From: Hymenoscyphus infarciens
Taxonomy: Eukaryota; Ascomycota; Leotiomycetes; Helotiales; Helotiaceae
DNA length: 64,000 nt
Assembly: GCA_001414345.1 (NCBI GenBank)
Contig: LLCB01000047.1
Span: 186,001-250,000 of the forward strand
Reading direction: 5' to 3'
How positions within the stretch are numbered: position 1 is the stretch's first letter; every line of letters starts with the position of its first letter. Both the position numbers and the translations under genes were made by a program. The notes beneath the pieces were generated by a model, which saw nothing but the letters and a program-made list of their open reading frames with translations, was not told the DNA's origin and made no database searches. Below are positions 47,282 to 57,739 of the stretch, piece by piece.

Positions 47282-49521
47282 CTATAGATGCGGCACCTTT
47301 GCACTTGCAAGCAATAAATTCAAAATGCTAACAACCCCTTCACCCAAAATCAAACCGCTCGCCAACACTACAATTGGAGTTTCCTCGTGTTTCTTGTACG
47401 ATTTCCAGTACCAATTTACGAATCCACCAATTGCGCGTGCGAGAGTGAAAGATGGCACATTATACATTCCTGGAGACAAATTAGTAAATGATATGCAGAA
47501 ATATGGGGAAACATACCGACTGCAACAGCGATACCTCCAGGAATCCAAGGGTGCCATCTTTTTCCCACAGCGCCCATTTTGACGATGGTTGTGATTGAGA
47601 AAATTATAGCAGCGCCCAATGCCCATTGCCAGGCCATATATGGTAAACCTTTCCCGGTCACCAATCGCGCTGTGAAGATCCAGACATAACCAGTGGGGAC
47701 TTGGAACAACTCGCCAGGTACTTGATATACGCTGGTGTAGAGTCGGTAGATGAGAGCACTCACGACTGCGCCGACTGCGCTGCCAATTATCTGTCCCCAG
47801 AATTGAGCATTAGGTGCAGCTCCTAACAAATGGCCAGTCTTTAAATCTTGCATCAAATCTCCAGCTTGTAATGCCCCAGCTTCTGAAACTGCTCCAGCAA
47901 TGAGATTGATCAAGACAGAGTTCTTGTTTGACTGCGGAATTATGGCAGCAAAGAAAAGCTGCGCTAATTTGCTGATTCCTGATACAGGATTAAGATCTGT
48001 CTCACCCAATGCTCTTACACCCATGATTGACAGCACGAGTGCCATGAAGACTGCAATAACCGTCGCAAAAATGGGAACAAGTTCCCCAAATACAATTCGA
48101 ATTGTTGCCACGCAAAATATTATCGAAAGTACGAGTCCAATCCACACTGTGCTGTCGTTCACCAGATGTTCAGGAGGAGCGTCAGGTTCGGGGAGGTCTT
48201 TTGTTTCTTGCTCAGAACGAGATGAACCTGATCCAGAGTCCTCGAGGGGTGTAGGACCGTCTTCACGCCCAACAAGAGGAGCGTATCCTCGTTCGGGTTT
48301 TCCAGTTGGGATAAGGAGGAGTCCTTTCCAGTCGCCTTTTTTGATGTTCCGACGAGCTTCTGCGAAGTACATCCTGCCATTGTTCACAATTGGTAGGATG
48401 GCAATGTAGCCAAGACTGATCACTGAATCAGCCAGCATGATTGCTAGGGATATCCAGACAATCCAGCCTTTGCTTCCAGTCTCCCAGTTGTTTACTGGGC
48501 CGGGAGCCCATCCTTTATTCTTAGCTAGAGGGGACAGAATTCCCCATCCAACTATCGCCCCAATAAGCATGTGTGTGGTGGTTGCAGGTCCCATTATAAT
48601 TCCTTGTCCAACATAGGCCAGAGATGGATTTAAGCTCCATAGCCACGAATATTTTAGGTAGTTGCCTAGGATGGGCAAACTTCGAAGGATAGGAAAGAAA
48701 TAAGTGGCAAGAGTATATGTTCCAGATACAGCAAATGAGATAACCAAGAGCCGAACTTTTGCTTTCCAAGTACTTTGTTGTCCCTTATCTGGTTCCTCCG
48801 TATCGTCGCTCTCGCTCCGACTATCCTCATAGTCTGTATTGGATTGCTCTGGTTCCTGGTCCACGGTAGCAACAATCTCAATTGGCCCTTCAGCCGTAGC
48901 TTCTTTTCCATGCAATACCCCTATCATCAACGCTGTTGCCGTCCCAGATGGAAATTTTAGCTTCTCCCGGATTATAACCTGTCGCCTCAATGGTACCGCA
49001 AACACGACACCAAAGAAGCACAACCCCAAGGACCATAATATGAGTTTCCACAAGCTTAGAAATATTGGCCCTTGCTCCTCTGATTTCAACATATAGTTCA
49101 ACGCCGGCATTACTCCCACAAATCCGCACCCCAATGGCATCGTTCCCATGCTCCCTGCCACCGATTGTACCAGCACATTTTCCACCGGTGTGAAAGGCAA
49201 ATCGAGGTGTTTCGCGAAGGTCTTGAAGAAGGCGAAGCCGATAAGAGACGAAGGCATGCTCATGCTCGAGACCCAGCCAGTCTGCAGTCCAAAATACATG
49301 TTCGAGAAGCATATGATAAGACCGACGCCTAAACCGACGGAAATTCCGCGTAGGGTGAAATTCTGCCCTTCGCTGGCATGGCTCTCAATGAAACGGCGGG
49401 CGTCGCTGCGTCTTCGAGCTTGTGAGGATGGGATAGCTTCATGTTGGGCAAAGTGAATATTCGAGGCTGAAATAGACTGGTAGTCGGGACTCGATGAGCT
49501 TTCGCTTCTGTCGAGGGCCAT
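47282..49521 (-). CDS. OPT-family oligopeptide/metal-chelate transporter (730 aa)
   Basis: Oligopeptide transporter superfamily member, an integral plasma-membrane or vacuolar symporter for small peptides or metal chelates. Two exons: 47517-49521 (ATG 49521) and 47282-47469. The 47-nt intron (GTATGT...CCAG) completes VGMYNVPSFTLARAIGGFVN and replaces the spurious read-through tail. Landmarks: the Ser-rich N-terminus, then TLRGISVGLGVGLIICFSNMYFGLQTGW (here shown in part: NMYFGLQTGW), SLIGFAFFK, VENVLVQSVAGSMGTMPLG, the KLKFPSGTATALMIG motif, GPATTTHMLIGAIVGWGILSP, and late in the protein NPVSGISKLAQL and AGAVSEAGALQAGDLMQDLK. About 14-16 hydrophobic segments and a long hydrophilic loop with DEEP/acidic clusters fit the family. 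It resembles the YSL/peptide branch of fungal OPT proteins. Substrate unknown. Start chosen as the first ATG with a normal-length tail. Confidence 0.92.
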
Positions 49522-50275
49522 TTTGCCCGATTGTTTCCTGGAAATCAGAATCGCAGATGAAACCTTCGTACCTTGACTCCTGCTATGGCCAAACAGGATG
49601 CCATGTTGTAATACGAAGCTTCGAGCAAAGGAGTGTAGATAGTCGCAAAGTGGGAGGGCTGACCAATGCTCCCCTTACAAATTGCGACGCGCTGAAGGCG
49701 TCAGCCAGCCCCAGCAACAACAATCCCGAATAATGCCGAAGTTCGTCCGCCCCTTGATTTAATATTATTTATAGAATCATCTACCTCTAGAGATGAACTT
49801 GGCCAAATTCAACGTCTATATCCCCAGAGCGATGTACTTATTAGTCAATTTTTCAACGGCTACTCCTTTAAGAAAGTTCCTTTTATGTGTATACCACATG
49901 TTGAAATCAACGCCCGAGAAGAGGAAGAAATATACAATGGGGTTTTGATTTGCGGATTTTGTCTACATGAACTCAGAAGAGCAACTCTCAAGTGGCCACA
50001 GGAAGACCAGCTCAGCAGCCCCTCTCAGTGAGCTCAGTCGAACTTGAATTCTGCTTGCGAGCTCAATCCAATCATAAAGTTACTAAGACTTGAAAAACAT
50101 TGTGCGATCTTTAGCAATACAGTTCATCAATAGAGAACCTAAAATAAAGACTAAATCTAAACAAACAAACTATGCAAGCTCCGCAAACCCAAAATTTTCT
50201 ATCCGATCGAGCTCATTGTTGAAGTTGACCCAAAACTTTCTACGCGCTTTCCTACAGCTCTAACCGAGCCCTATG
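49522..50275. other. Intergenic: OPT gene promoter and 3' flank of the small Cys-containing gene
   Basis: 754 bp, no gene. A short plus frame at 49494-49733 is a shadow of the OPT 5' end. It contains the OPT upstream region on the left and a GAGCTCAGTCGA-type repeat of GAGCTC at about 50025-50065. Confidence 0.4.
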
Positions 50276-50934
50276 TTAAATAGGAAATCCACTGCTCCTC
50301 AAACCCCTCCTCTGACTTCCACTTTCATCAATCACCTTGCATTTCGAGTGGTAGGGACCGAAAAGGTTTGAGTGACATTCAGTGTCTTTGATCTCAACTT
50401 TTATCCCCTGACAATTGGTCCCCGAAAATATACGCACCTTGCAGCCACTGAAACTTGCTAACCTCCATTCGTTTATACCGTTGGGTCTCTTGAGTAAAAA
50501 ATGAACTTACTGTCCAGTAGCTTCGACGGAGCGAGCACTGACAACTGGGACACAGCGTTCGGATCCAGAGCCTACAATGGTTGTAGATGCTGGGGTTGGC
50601 TGGCCACCACAAACATCGTCGTTGAAGACAAAGACACCTGAGATAGGTGCGGCACGAGATGAAGGTTCCATTACGGCATCAGATACAGGATCTTCGACTA
50701 TTGGTACCGCAGTTGCGAAGGCTACCAGTGGAGGGATGCGAGGAAGGTGATAGTGGAAGATTGAATTTTTGCTTGAACGAAGAGTTGAGTTAGAGGTGGA
50801 ATTTGGAGTGGCTGGAAAGATAGTCGAAATGATTGTTGCTAGTGGAAAGTGAAGGAAAGTGAAGGAAAGTGAAGGAAAGTGAAGGAAAGTAGAAGTTGAT
50901 AATGAGATGAAGAATGAATTAACAGGTAGAGATA
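50276..50934 (-). pseudogene. Small Cys-containing, secreted-like protein gene with lost start
   Basis: Two exons can be joined on the minus strand: about 50511-50934 and 50276-50447. The 63-nt intron is GTAAGT...TTTCAG. The joined frame reads ...CVPVVSARSVEATG|HGCKVRIFSG TNCQG..., then DTECHSNLFGPYHSKCKV, and ends at TAA 50276-50278. Six Cys fall after the repeat GVFVFNDDVCGG block. This spacing and the hydrophobic stretch LATIISTIFPATP near the 5' end suggest a small secreted protein. However, there is no in-frame ATG before Met in DAVMEPSSR (50670), which lies well inside. The expected start position is occupied by a (GAAGGAAAGT)n expansion, and the MITE begins directly 5' at 50935. The frame stays open into the MITE but only with a TTG. 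Either the start was destroyed or an unseen 5' exon exists. No family is recognised. Confidence 0.55.
50840..50890. repeat. Tandem 10-bp repeat (GAAGGAAAGT)n
   Basis: Four to five perfect 10-bp units at the presumed 5' end of the small Cys-containing gene, with a partial unit (GGAAAGT) on the left and AGAAGTTG on the right. It sits where the start codon and signal-peptide start would be expected. Confidence 0.85.
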
Positions 50935-51765
50935 GGGCGTCCCGTATATACCAAAAGTCGGAAACGACGACTAAATCGCAAATCGCAAATCGCAAATCGC
51001 AAATTACAAAAGTTAATAGATAGAGTAAATCTTAAATCATATTATCCTATTCTCTTACTCTTGCTCTCTTGCTCTCTTGCTCTCTTGCTCTCTTGCTCTC
51101 TTGCTCTCTTGCTCTCTTGTTCTCTTGCTCTCTTGCTCTCTTGCTCTCTTGCTCTCTTGCTCTCTTGCTCTCTTGCTCTCTTGCTCTCTTGCTCTCTTAC
51201 TCTTCTATCCTATTCTTCTACCTAGGTATATATTACTTATACTAAGAGAGTGTAGGAGAGAGTAGGAGAAGAATGAGGGTAAGGTAAGGGGGTAAGTAAA
51301 AGAGAGAGTAGGAGGTAGTAAACATTCTAGGGGAAGGTTTTTCCTAGCGTGGGTAAGGGGAGTTTAAAGTAAACATTCCCCCCACCCTCTTCCCTCTTCC
51401 CCTCTTCCCTCTTCCCTCTTCCTCTCTTTCTCTCTTATTTATCTAAAAATTATAGGAAGAATACGATATAGGAGTTAGGTAATAGGGAGTAAGGAGGCGA
51501 TAGTGAGGAGGCGATGTTACTGCTATATATGTAATACTCGTCCTCCCTCTCTATCCTCTAATTAGTTACTATAGTTAAGACTGTCTAGTCTTAATATAGA
51601 GAGACGAGGAGAGAAGGAGAGGGGGGGGAGAGGGGAGAAGGAGAGAGAGAGAAGTTAAAATTCAAAAATATTACATTTTATACTTATAAAAAGTAACACT
51701 TTGCGAATTACGATTTGCGATTTTCGATTTAGTCGTTTCTGACTTTTGGTACGTACGGGATGCCG
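50935..51765. mobile_element. TA-flanked MITE, copy 2 (831 bp)
   Basis: The least mutated copy of the family at 18913 and 61389. Ends: GGGCGTCCCGTATATACCAA (left) and TTGGTACGTACGGGATGCCG (right), with TA on both sides (50933-50934, 51766-51767). The terminal inverted repeats of about 70 bp hold four AAATCGC units on the left and degenerate units (AATTACGATTTGCGATTTTCG) on the right. It is longer than copy 1 mainly because of a (GCTCTCTT)n tract at about 51061-51190. The shared inner block (GGGGAAGGTTTTTCCTAG, the GGAGGCGAT units, AAGACTGTCTAGTCTT) is intact. No coding capacity. Confidence 0.88.
51061..51190. repeat. (GCTCTCTT)n microsatellite inside MITE copy 2
   Basis: About 15 tandem 8-bp units with one GTTCTCTT variant. 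In copy 1 the same place has only a few TACTCTCTT-like units, so this tract expanded after the copies separated. Confidence 0.9.
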
Positions 51766-52144
51766 TAAGAGAGGGGAGATTTTATACACTTTAGATCCGG
51801 GATTTCTCTTTACTCATACGTATATTTTGACGTTATCTTTCAATGTCTCTTCCTTTCAATGAATTACTATTACTAAATCTTTTCATATTATAGACGCAGA
51901 AATTGATCAGAAACTGCGTCCAATTTGAGCTACGTACTATACAAAAGTTTTGAAGCGGGCGCTTAATAGTGGGTTTGCTGCTCCATTCACAACTCGGTAT
52001 AAGGTTCCTAAACTGCCAGTCCCTTGATATACTGTATTAAACACGAGAAAGAACCTAGATTGTTGACAGTGTAATCCAAAAGACTGCGAATCTGCAACAC
52101 TTGCCAAAAAATCTGACAAAAAAAGGGCATCGGAAGCGACCAGG

Positions 52145-52819
52145 ATGCTTTTTGGTGGCTCTGGTTCAAAGTACCCCGCCGTCAACCTTGCACCAAACGT
52201 GAAGACCACCCTTACGATTCGTGACAACAATGAAGCCATCGGCACTCAAACCTTCTTCCTGTCTTGCACCCAAGGAAGCGCTTTAGTAGGAGGAATGAAA
52301 AGTCACTTCATACGACCAGGAGGTCAGCTCGACTTTTGGGAGAGAATGTTTGCGTGCAGCGCGGCATGTGAGGATGTTGCCTTTGATTTGGTTGATCACA
52401 ACGGTTATTTGAAGAGCGACTATGGAGGATCAGGCGTATGGCGAACAAGCTTGTGGCTTAATAGCGAGAATTTCCTGGTCATTGAAAATGTCCTGGTGGG
52501 GTTTTCTTTTAGGAGAATGGGCGTTGGAAAGTACATGGTGGAAACGATTTTTTCAGAAGCGAAAAAGAGAGGCGCGCTTTGGGTGTTGGGTAAGCCCGCC
52601 GAACTCGTTGAGGACCCAGGCTCTTCTAGCTACATTCGCAACATCGACAAAACAGACGAAGTGAAGAAGGCAATGATCGAGGATAATGTAGCGAAGGCCA
52701 CCAAATTCTGGAGAGCGTTGGGCTTTCGTCGTGTTGGGACGTCAGAATGGTTCTGCTATGCCACGGACCCGGAGCATCCAGCTCGCCAACTTGCAGCGAA
52801 AGATGATTTCGACCCATAA
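52145..52819 (+). CDS. GNAT-type N-acetyltransferase-like protein (224 aa)
   Basis: Intronless frame from ATG 52145 to 52819. The C-terminal half has the GNAT fold landmarks: LWLNSENFLVIENVLV (beta strand), then FSFRRMGVGKYMVETIF, where RRMGVG fits the acetyl-CoA pyrophosphate loop R/Q-x-x-G-x-G/A. The end, DNVAKATKFWRALGFRRVGTS, is the family's usual final motif (N-x-x-A-x-x-F-W-x-x-L-G-F). The N-terminal ~100 residues (KTTLTIRDNNEAIGTQTFFL) form a domain seen in a set of uncharacterised fungal GNAT proteins. The acceptor substrate is unknown. It is isolated between MITE copy 2 and a gene fragment, with its own orientation. Only the start is uncertain. Confidence 0.8.
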   Translation: MLFGGSGSKYPAVNLAPNVKTTLTIRDNNEAIGTQTFFLSCTQGSALVGGMKSHFIRPGGQLDFWERMFACSAACEDVAFDLVDHNGYLKSDYGGSGVWRTSLWLNSENFLVIENVLVGFSFRRMGVGKYMVETIFSEAKKRGALWVLGKPAELVEDPGSSSYIRNIDKTDEVKKAMIEDNVAKATKFWRALGFRRVGTSEWFCYATDPEHPARQLAAKDDFDP

Positions 52820-53087
52820 GAAATCATTTAGGGCACTTGACTTTGGTCTCTCATGCTTCAACTGGTGAAGGGGAATTGGGACCGATTTGCAGAGAGTTCT
52901 TGGTAATACGCTGAAGTAGAGAACAAAAAATGCCAACGACTCAATTATCAAAACTTATTTCAATGTTTATGAAATTAGCTACCAATCTTCTACTTTTTGA
53001 ATATCCAAGCACTGAAATGCTTATTTAGCATCAATGTAGAAACAAGCTTTGATACATTTTTCATGTGTCCACGTTCCTAACCCGTAG

Positions 53088-53465
53088 GTGGTCGCGATAC
53101 CCCCAAGTTTCGTAACTGTATTGATCTACGCAGCAGCAGTGGAAGAAAATACCCAAATCGACGTGACGTGGTACTCAGTCGACGCCATGATATGGACCGC
53201 GACCGAATCTGGAGTCTACTTCATCGCAGCATGTCTTCCATATCTTCGAACTTTGTTCACACCACTTCTCGGAAATATCGCTTTTAGCTATCTTAATAAA
53301 CTAAAGCTCGCAATGGGAACGGGTACAAGAAAGTCTGCCGTTGACCGCACGACTGTTGAAGCTTCATCCACTGGTACCACACTGACGGAAAAACCCTCGA
53401 GAGATGACTTTTTACTTCCTCGTCTGAGTGCCGGGAATGATCAGAGGGGGTTAGTGGCTTGTTAA
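53088..53465 (+). pseudogene. 3' fragment of a SAT4/rhodopsin-like fungal membrane protein
   Basis: The frame 53088-53465 is open and starts right after a good splice acceptor (CTAACCCGTAG). It contains SFVTVLIYAAAVEENTQIDV, then TWYSVDAMIWTATESGVYFI and AACLPYLRTLF. These are the last two membrane segments and the W-x-x-x-E signature of the fungal rhodopsin-like integral membrane family (SAT4), followed by a Ser/Thr-rich tail. The five earlier helices and an ATG are not found upstream in 52820-53087. The first codon is GTG. I take it as the surviving last exon of a truncated gene. Confidence 0.7.
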
Positions 53466-54233
53466 CATGTTGATGGTCCTCGTCCGGTATTACGACTCGA
53501 TAAATCAGCTGAAGACTTGGAAAAGGGGTATGTGGGTGAGAGATGCGAAGGAATTCAGGTGCAACGGTCGTATGGGATTTCGATGATGCCGAGAGTTCAC
53601 GCAAAGTAATTGTTCCAATCTTTTTCTAAGAAAGACTTGTTGTATTGTCAGTTTCGCAGAGCACTGAATTGAAAAGGGGGAATTTTGTGTAGCACAAGGC
53701 CTAGCGAGGCGTCCTTTTGTCTTAATGCTAGCAAGGTTAAATTCCCTTCAAGTGGTAAAAGCCAAACTTGTTAAGAGAGGGTTTGGGTTTCTGTATGCAT
53801 TTCCCTCGCAAGAATCTATTGTTGTCGACTTGAAACACTTTCCTCCGTTGATTCATATATGAACAAACAACGCCAACGAAACCCTTCATAACCCGACGTA
53901 TCTCCCGAATGCTACTTGTCCTAGACTGCGGATACGGCGGATACGTACCCCTAAAGCCCCTAAGGCCCCACAACCCCGCTATCACGCCGCACTCTCACTG
54001 CCGTTCAGCTACCCCGCGTGCAGTGCCCGCGTAAGCCTGGCCCGAGGACCTGCAAGTCATTGGTGTCATCATATCACTTCCAGTAATAGCATACAATCAT
54101 TTAATTACAGCTTCACTTTGTCCTTCATTCTTCTTTCAAAATAATTTAGCATTTGTCAAGCGAAAGAATTGTTTCTTCCCCTTTCGAGTCGCCTAAATAC
54201 TTTCGCGCTGTATACTGTACATATACTACCAAG
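53466..54233. promoter_or_regulatory. Intergenic region upstream of the FAD monooxygenase gene
   Basis: 770 bp without a recognisable gene; a minus frame 53737-53985 is unsupported. A CGGATACGGCGGATACG direct repeat at about 53929-53945 and pyrimidine-rich sequence near 54120-54180 lie within the likely promoter. Confidence 0.4.
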
Positions 54234-55856
54234 ATGCCTGAAGAAAAGAAGCCATTTCATGTTGCTGTTGTTGGTTCGTTAGATCCTAGAACCCACAACT
54301 ATCTTGCCCCCCTCTGATCTTGAAAACAAACTGACGATTCCAAAACTTTCCAGGCGGAGGAATAGGAGGATTGTGTCTAGCAATCGGTCTCCTCAACCAA
54401 GGAATATCAGTAACCCTCTACGAAGCAGCCCCCGAATTTAAAGAAAGTAAGATTGACATTCCGCACTCCGCTTTCCCAGCCCCCAACAAGAAATCCACTA
54501 ACAGCTCCCAGTCGGAGCAGGAATATCTTTCGGACCCAACGCCCTACGAGCCCTCCACATGATAAACCCCAAACTCCGAACCTCCTTCGAAACAATCCAG
54601 ACCCAAAACGCCTCTCCCCACCGGAAGACTTCCTGGTTCCAATTCCAACTCGGCATGAAACCCGAAAAGTGGTCTTCCCTCTCCCAACTCAAAGACCCCG
54701 AGAATCACGCGAAAATAACAGAAACATGGAAAGATGGACAAAAAATCGCAATAGTAACTGCCGGAGAATTGGGACAAGCGTCTGGCCACCGAGCGCATTT
54801 TCTGGACATTTTGGTTTCGTTTATACCCAAAGATGTCCCGAAATTTGGGAAGAGAGTACAGGATATAAAGGAATTGGATTCCGGGAAGCTGGAGATGACA
54901 TTTGCGGATGGGACGACTGGGGAGGCGGATGCAGTAATTGGATGTGATGGCGTAAAGTCTCGGACGCGAGCACTTTTACTTGGAGCGGAACATCCTACTC
55001 TTGCGCCTCAGTTTACGGGAAAATATGCATATAGAGGGTTGATTCCTATGGAGCAGGCGGCAGAAGCTTTGGGGGATGAACAGGCAAGAAATAGTCAGTT
55101 ATACATGGGCCATCATGGACATGTTCTTACATTTCCGATTGAGAAGGGGAAGACTATGAATGTGGTCGCATTTAGAAGTAAAGAAGGGGAGTGGGGTGAC
55201 GAGAGGTGGGTGCTCTCAATGGAGAAGTGGGTCATGGTTAGAGATTATGAGGGGTGGGGAGAGAATGTCCAGACGATACTTTCGGTGAGTGCAACCTTTT
55301 CTTTTCAGTTAAAAAGGAAGATTAGGGAACCCATTGACCTAGATATCTTGGGACAATCTGTTCCAGATTTATAGGTTAGTATTGGGAATTAAAAAGCAAG
55401 AGAAGGAATGTTAGGAAGGTGCTGATGATTTATCTCTACATATAGATGATGAAACATCCCGACGTATGGGCACTCTTCGATCATCCTCCAGCACCAACTT
55501 ACTATAAGAAACGATTTGCTATCCTCGGAGACGCTGCTCATGCATCAACACCACACCAAGGTGCAGGTGCTGGTCAAGCAGTCGAAGACGCATTTGTGCT
55601 ATCGAGATTGCTCGGGAAAATATCCTCCGCTGGTGAGATTGAAAAGGCGTTCAAAGCATATGATGCCATTCGTAGACCGAGGAGTCAGAAGATTGTGACC
55701 ACCAGTAGAGAAGCAGCAGCATTATATGAGTTCGAGGACGACAGCCTAGGAGCGGATTTAGAAAAGATTAAGGCAAGGCTAGGGACTAGGTATAATTGGA
55801 TTTGGGACGAAGATATGGAAGAGCAACTGAAAGAAGCATTGGCGTTGATGGATTGA
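54234..55856 (+). CDS. FAD-dependent aromatic monooxygenase (salicylate hydroxylase-like, 438 aa)
   Basis: Group A flavoprotein monooxygenase that probably hydroxylates a small aromatic acid with NAD(P)H. Four exons: 54234-54273, 54354-54446, 54512-55284 and 55446-55856. The first joins MPEEKKPFHVAVVG to the nucleotide-binding GGGIGG (residues 14-19, GxGxxG). The second joins FKE to I-GAGISFGPNALRAL, the standard sequence. The DG motif is CDGVKSRTRAL; the GD motif, GDAAHASTPHQGAGAGQAVED, starts at residue 330 and binds the FAD ribityl chain. Length is typical. The last intron (161 nt) is longer than the others but closes in frame (TILS|MMKHPDVW). It is tail to tail with the proline iminopeptidase gene, 50 bp apart. 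The closest characterised families are salicylate 1-monooxygenase and 6-hydroxynicotinate 3-monooxygenase; the substrate cannot be told. Confidence 0.92.
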
Positions 55857-55906
55857 AAGAAATCTGAAGTTGGCGACATGAAGGGTCTGCAGTTGATAGA
55901 CGCCAA

Positions 55907-57739
55907 TTAGTCGATGGAATCATCTCTGAGAGCAAAGAGCATTGGAAGAATTTCGTCGGTTCTTGAGCGATAGGCGTCATGGTACATCGTGTTTGTGATG
56001 ACTTGTCTGCAATTTTGAACCATCTTGACGGTTTCTTGAGCAAGATCATAATTGACATACATGTCATCGATGTATGTTGCCGCGTACAGTGTCACAGTAT
56101 TTCGTGCAAGTTGCCATTCATCATAGAGTTCCGGCCACTGAAGTCAATTAGCCTGGGGGGCAGCGAGGAGGGATGGAAGAAATAAAAAGGCTACACACAT
56201 CGGTGAATTGCGCGAGTATATCAGCAACCGGTCCCATCTTCTCCAACTCAGGGAAAGCGTCAAACAAAAATGGATAAATCATCTCCCCAGAGAAGAACAG
56301 TGGTCCTTCCTTGACAGCAGAGGCTGATTGTGGGGATCCAGTCAACCATTGAAACTCTCTGAAGCTTCTTCCAACTCTTTCAGCGGACCAGTTCGAAGCG
56401 ATTCTCTCACAGTAAATGGCTTCGTGTAATATGGCATATATTACATTGTCATCGAAAGTCAAAGCTCTTTCCAGTGCCGATAAGGTCGGGCGACTGATGA
56501 ATTGAAAATTGGCAAGGTCGATTTTCGTCCGAAGAATCAAATCATGGACGGTGTCGAGACCTCCATGCATTCCAAAGTTACGACCGAGAGTTAGAAGTCC
56601 ACGAACTGTTAGGACTCCGCCAGATGGGAGAGGAACTCCACCCTTGCTTTTGATGTGAAAACACAGACCTTGGACTGCTTCCACATCTTCCGGGTATTTC
56701 TGTGAAGTGTTAGAATTTGAGATCCTTCTTTGAGAGTGATTGTCCAAAAGAATTTAGATTCTTCAAGCCTTCGAGTTCAAATCGAAGACCAATTCAAGGA
56801 CGGAGGAGCGCGCACTTACAGAATAATAAGCCTTGTTGCGCTCAATGACTTTCTGATAAGTAGCCTTATAAACTTGATCTGGTGATTTTCCAACAGGCGC
56901 CAACCCTCCGCTCATGAAAGCTTCACGAAGTCCTTGAGGGAAGAAGGAAAGGTAGGTAAGGATACAGAAACCCCCAAAGCTTTGACCGAATACGGACCAT
57001 TTCTGTAGAACTCCCATCAGCTATCACTCTATTATTGCTGTTTGGGATATTATAACGTGTACAGACCTTCAACTCAGCCGGATAATCAAGAGTCAGCGTT
57101 TTCCTAATAGCCTCACAGTCCTTGACAATACTATCCGCCCTAAAAAGCTTCAAATAGTCCGCTTGTCTCCTCACATCTCCCTGCAAAGCAAGAGTAGCCG
57201 CCGTGATAGGACTACTCAAGCCCGTCCCTCTCTGATCGAGGAACAGTAGTTGGTATCCTCGGTCAAGAATCGTCTTTGTGATAGGTGAATCTTGAGGAGT
57301 AGGGCAACCGAATCCAGGTCCACCTTGAAGAAAGACGAAATATGGTTTTTGGAGATTCTTGCGACGCTCATCTTCTGTGAATACTGCTGCTGGCTTTTCA
57401 TGACGGGTGACGCCTCGAGCGAAGATTTGGAGCACTCCTTGGGCCGGATTGTTGTAGTCTTTGGGGACTTCGAAGAGGAGCTCTGAGACTCGTAGTTTAC
57501 CTGTGATGTGTGAGAAGCTTGGGTTTGAGATGGAAAGGTGGGGTTGGGGGAACGAGGCCGAGATAAGAGAACAAGAGTAGATATTCTGTCGCGAATGAAA
57601 GAGTCTCATATGATGAGTTTATACTCATATCAAACGCCAGAAAATGGATAGTAAAACAAGCGATATATAGAGAAAAGATACTCGCAGCCTTACCTGGAAT
57701 CAGGTGCGTCTTGGACTCAACCAGCCTTGCAAAAGCCAT
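55907..57739 (-). CDS. Proline iminopeptidase-like alpha/beta hydrolase (peptidase S33, 464 aa)
   Basis: Serine peptidase that releases N-terminal proline, or a related hydrolase. Five exons: 57694-57739, 57067-57500, 56820-57002, 56199-56699 and 55907-56137. Exon 1 gives MAFARLVESKTHLIPG, joined to KLRVSELLFEVPKDYNNP. The oxyanion-hole motif GGPG is at 75-78 (FLQGGPGFGCP). DQRGTGLS follows. The nucleophile elbow FGQSFGG places the active Ser at 168. The last exon supplies the acid (IDDM, around 412-413) and the His of YHDA (441), matching the family's ending ALRDDSID. Length is normal for fungal S33 enzymes. No signal peptide is evident, so it is likely intracellular. The 193-nt first intron is unusually long for this window; the others are short. 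The exon 4 donor is GTGTGT. Confidence 0.93.

Noticed and set aside
50507..50995. 162-codon minus ORF starting inside the MITE as a complete gene
   Set aside because: Its first codon is TTG in the MITE inverted end and no ATG follows until residue 108-109; treated as a gene with lost start instead.
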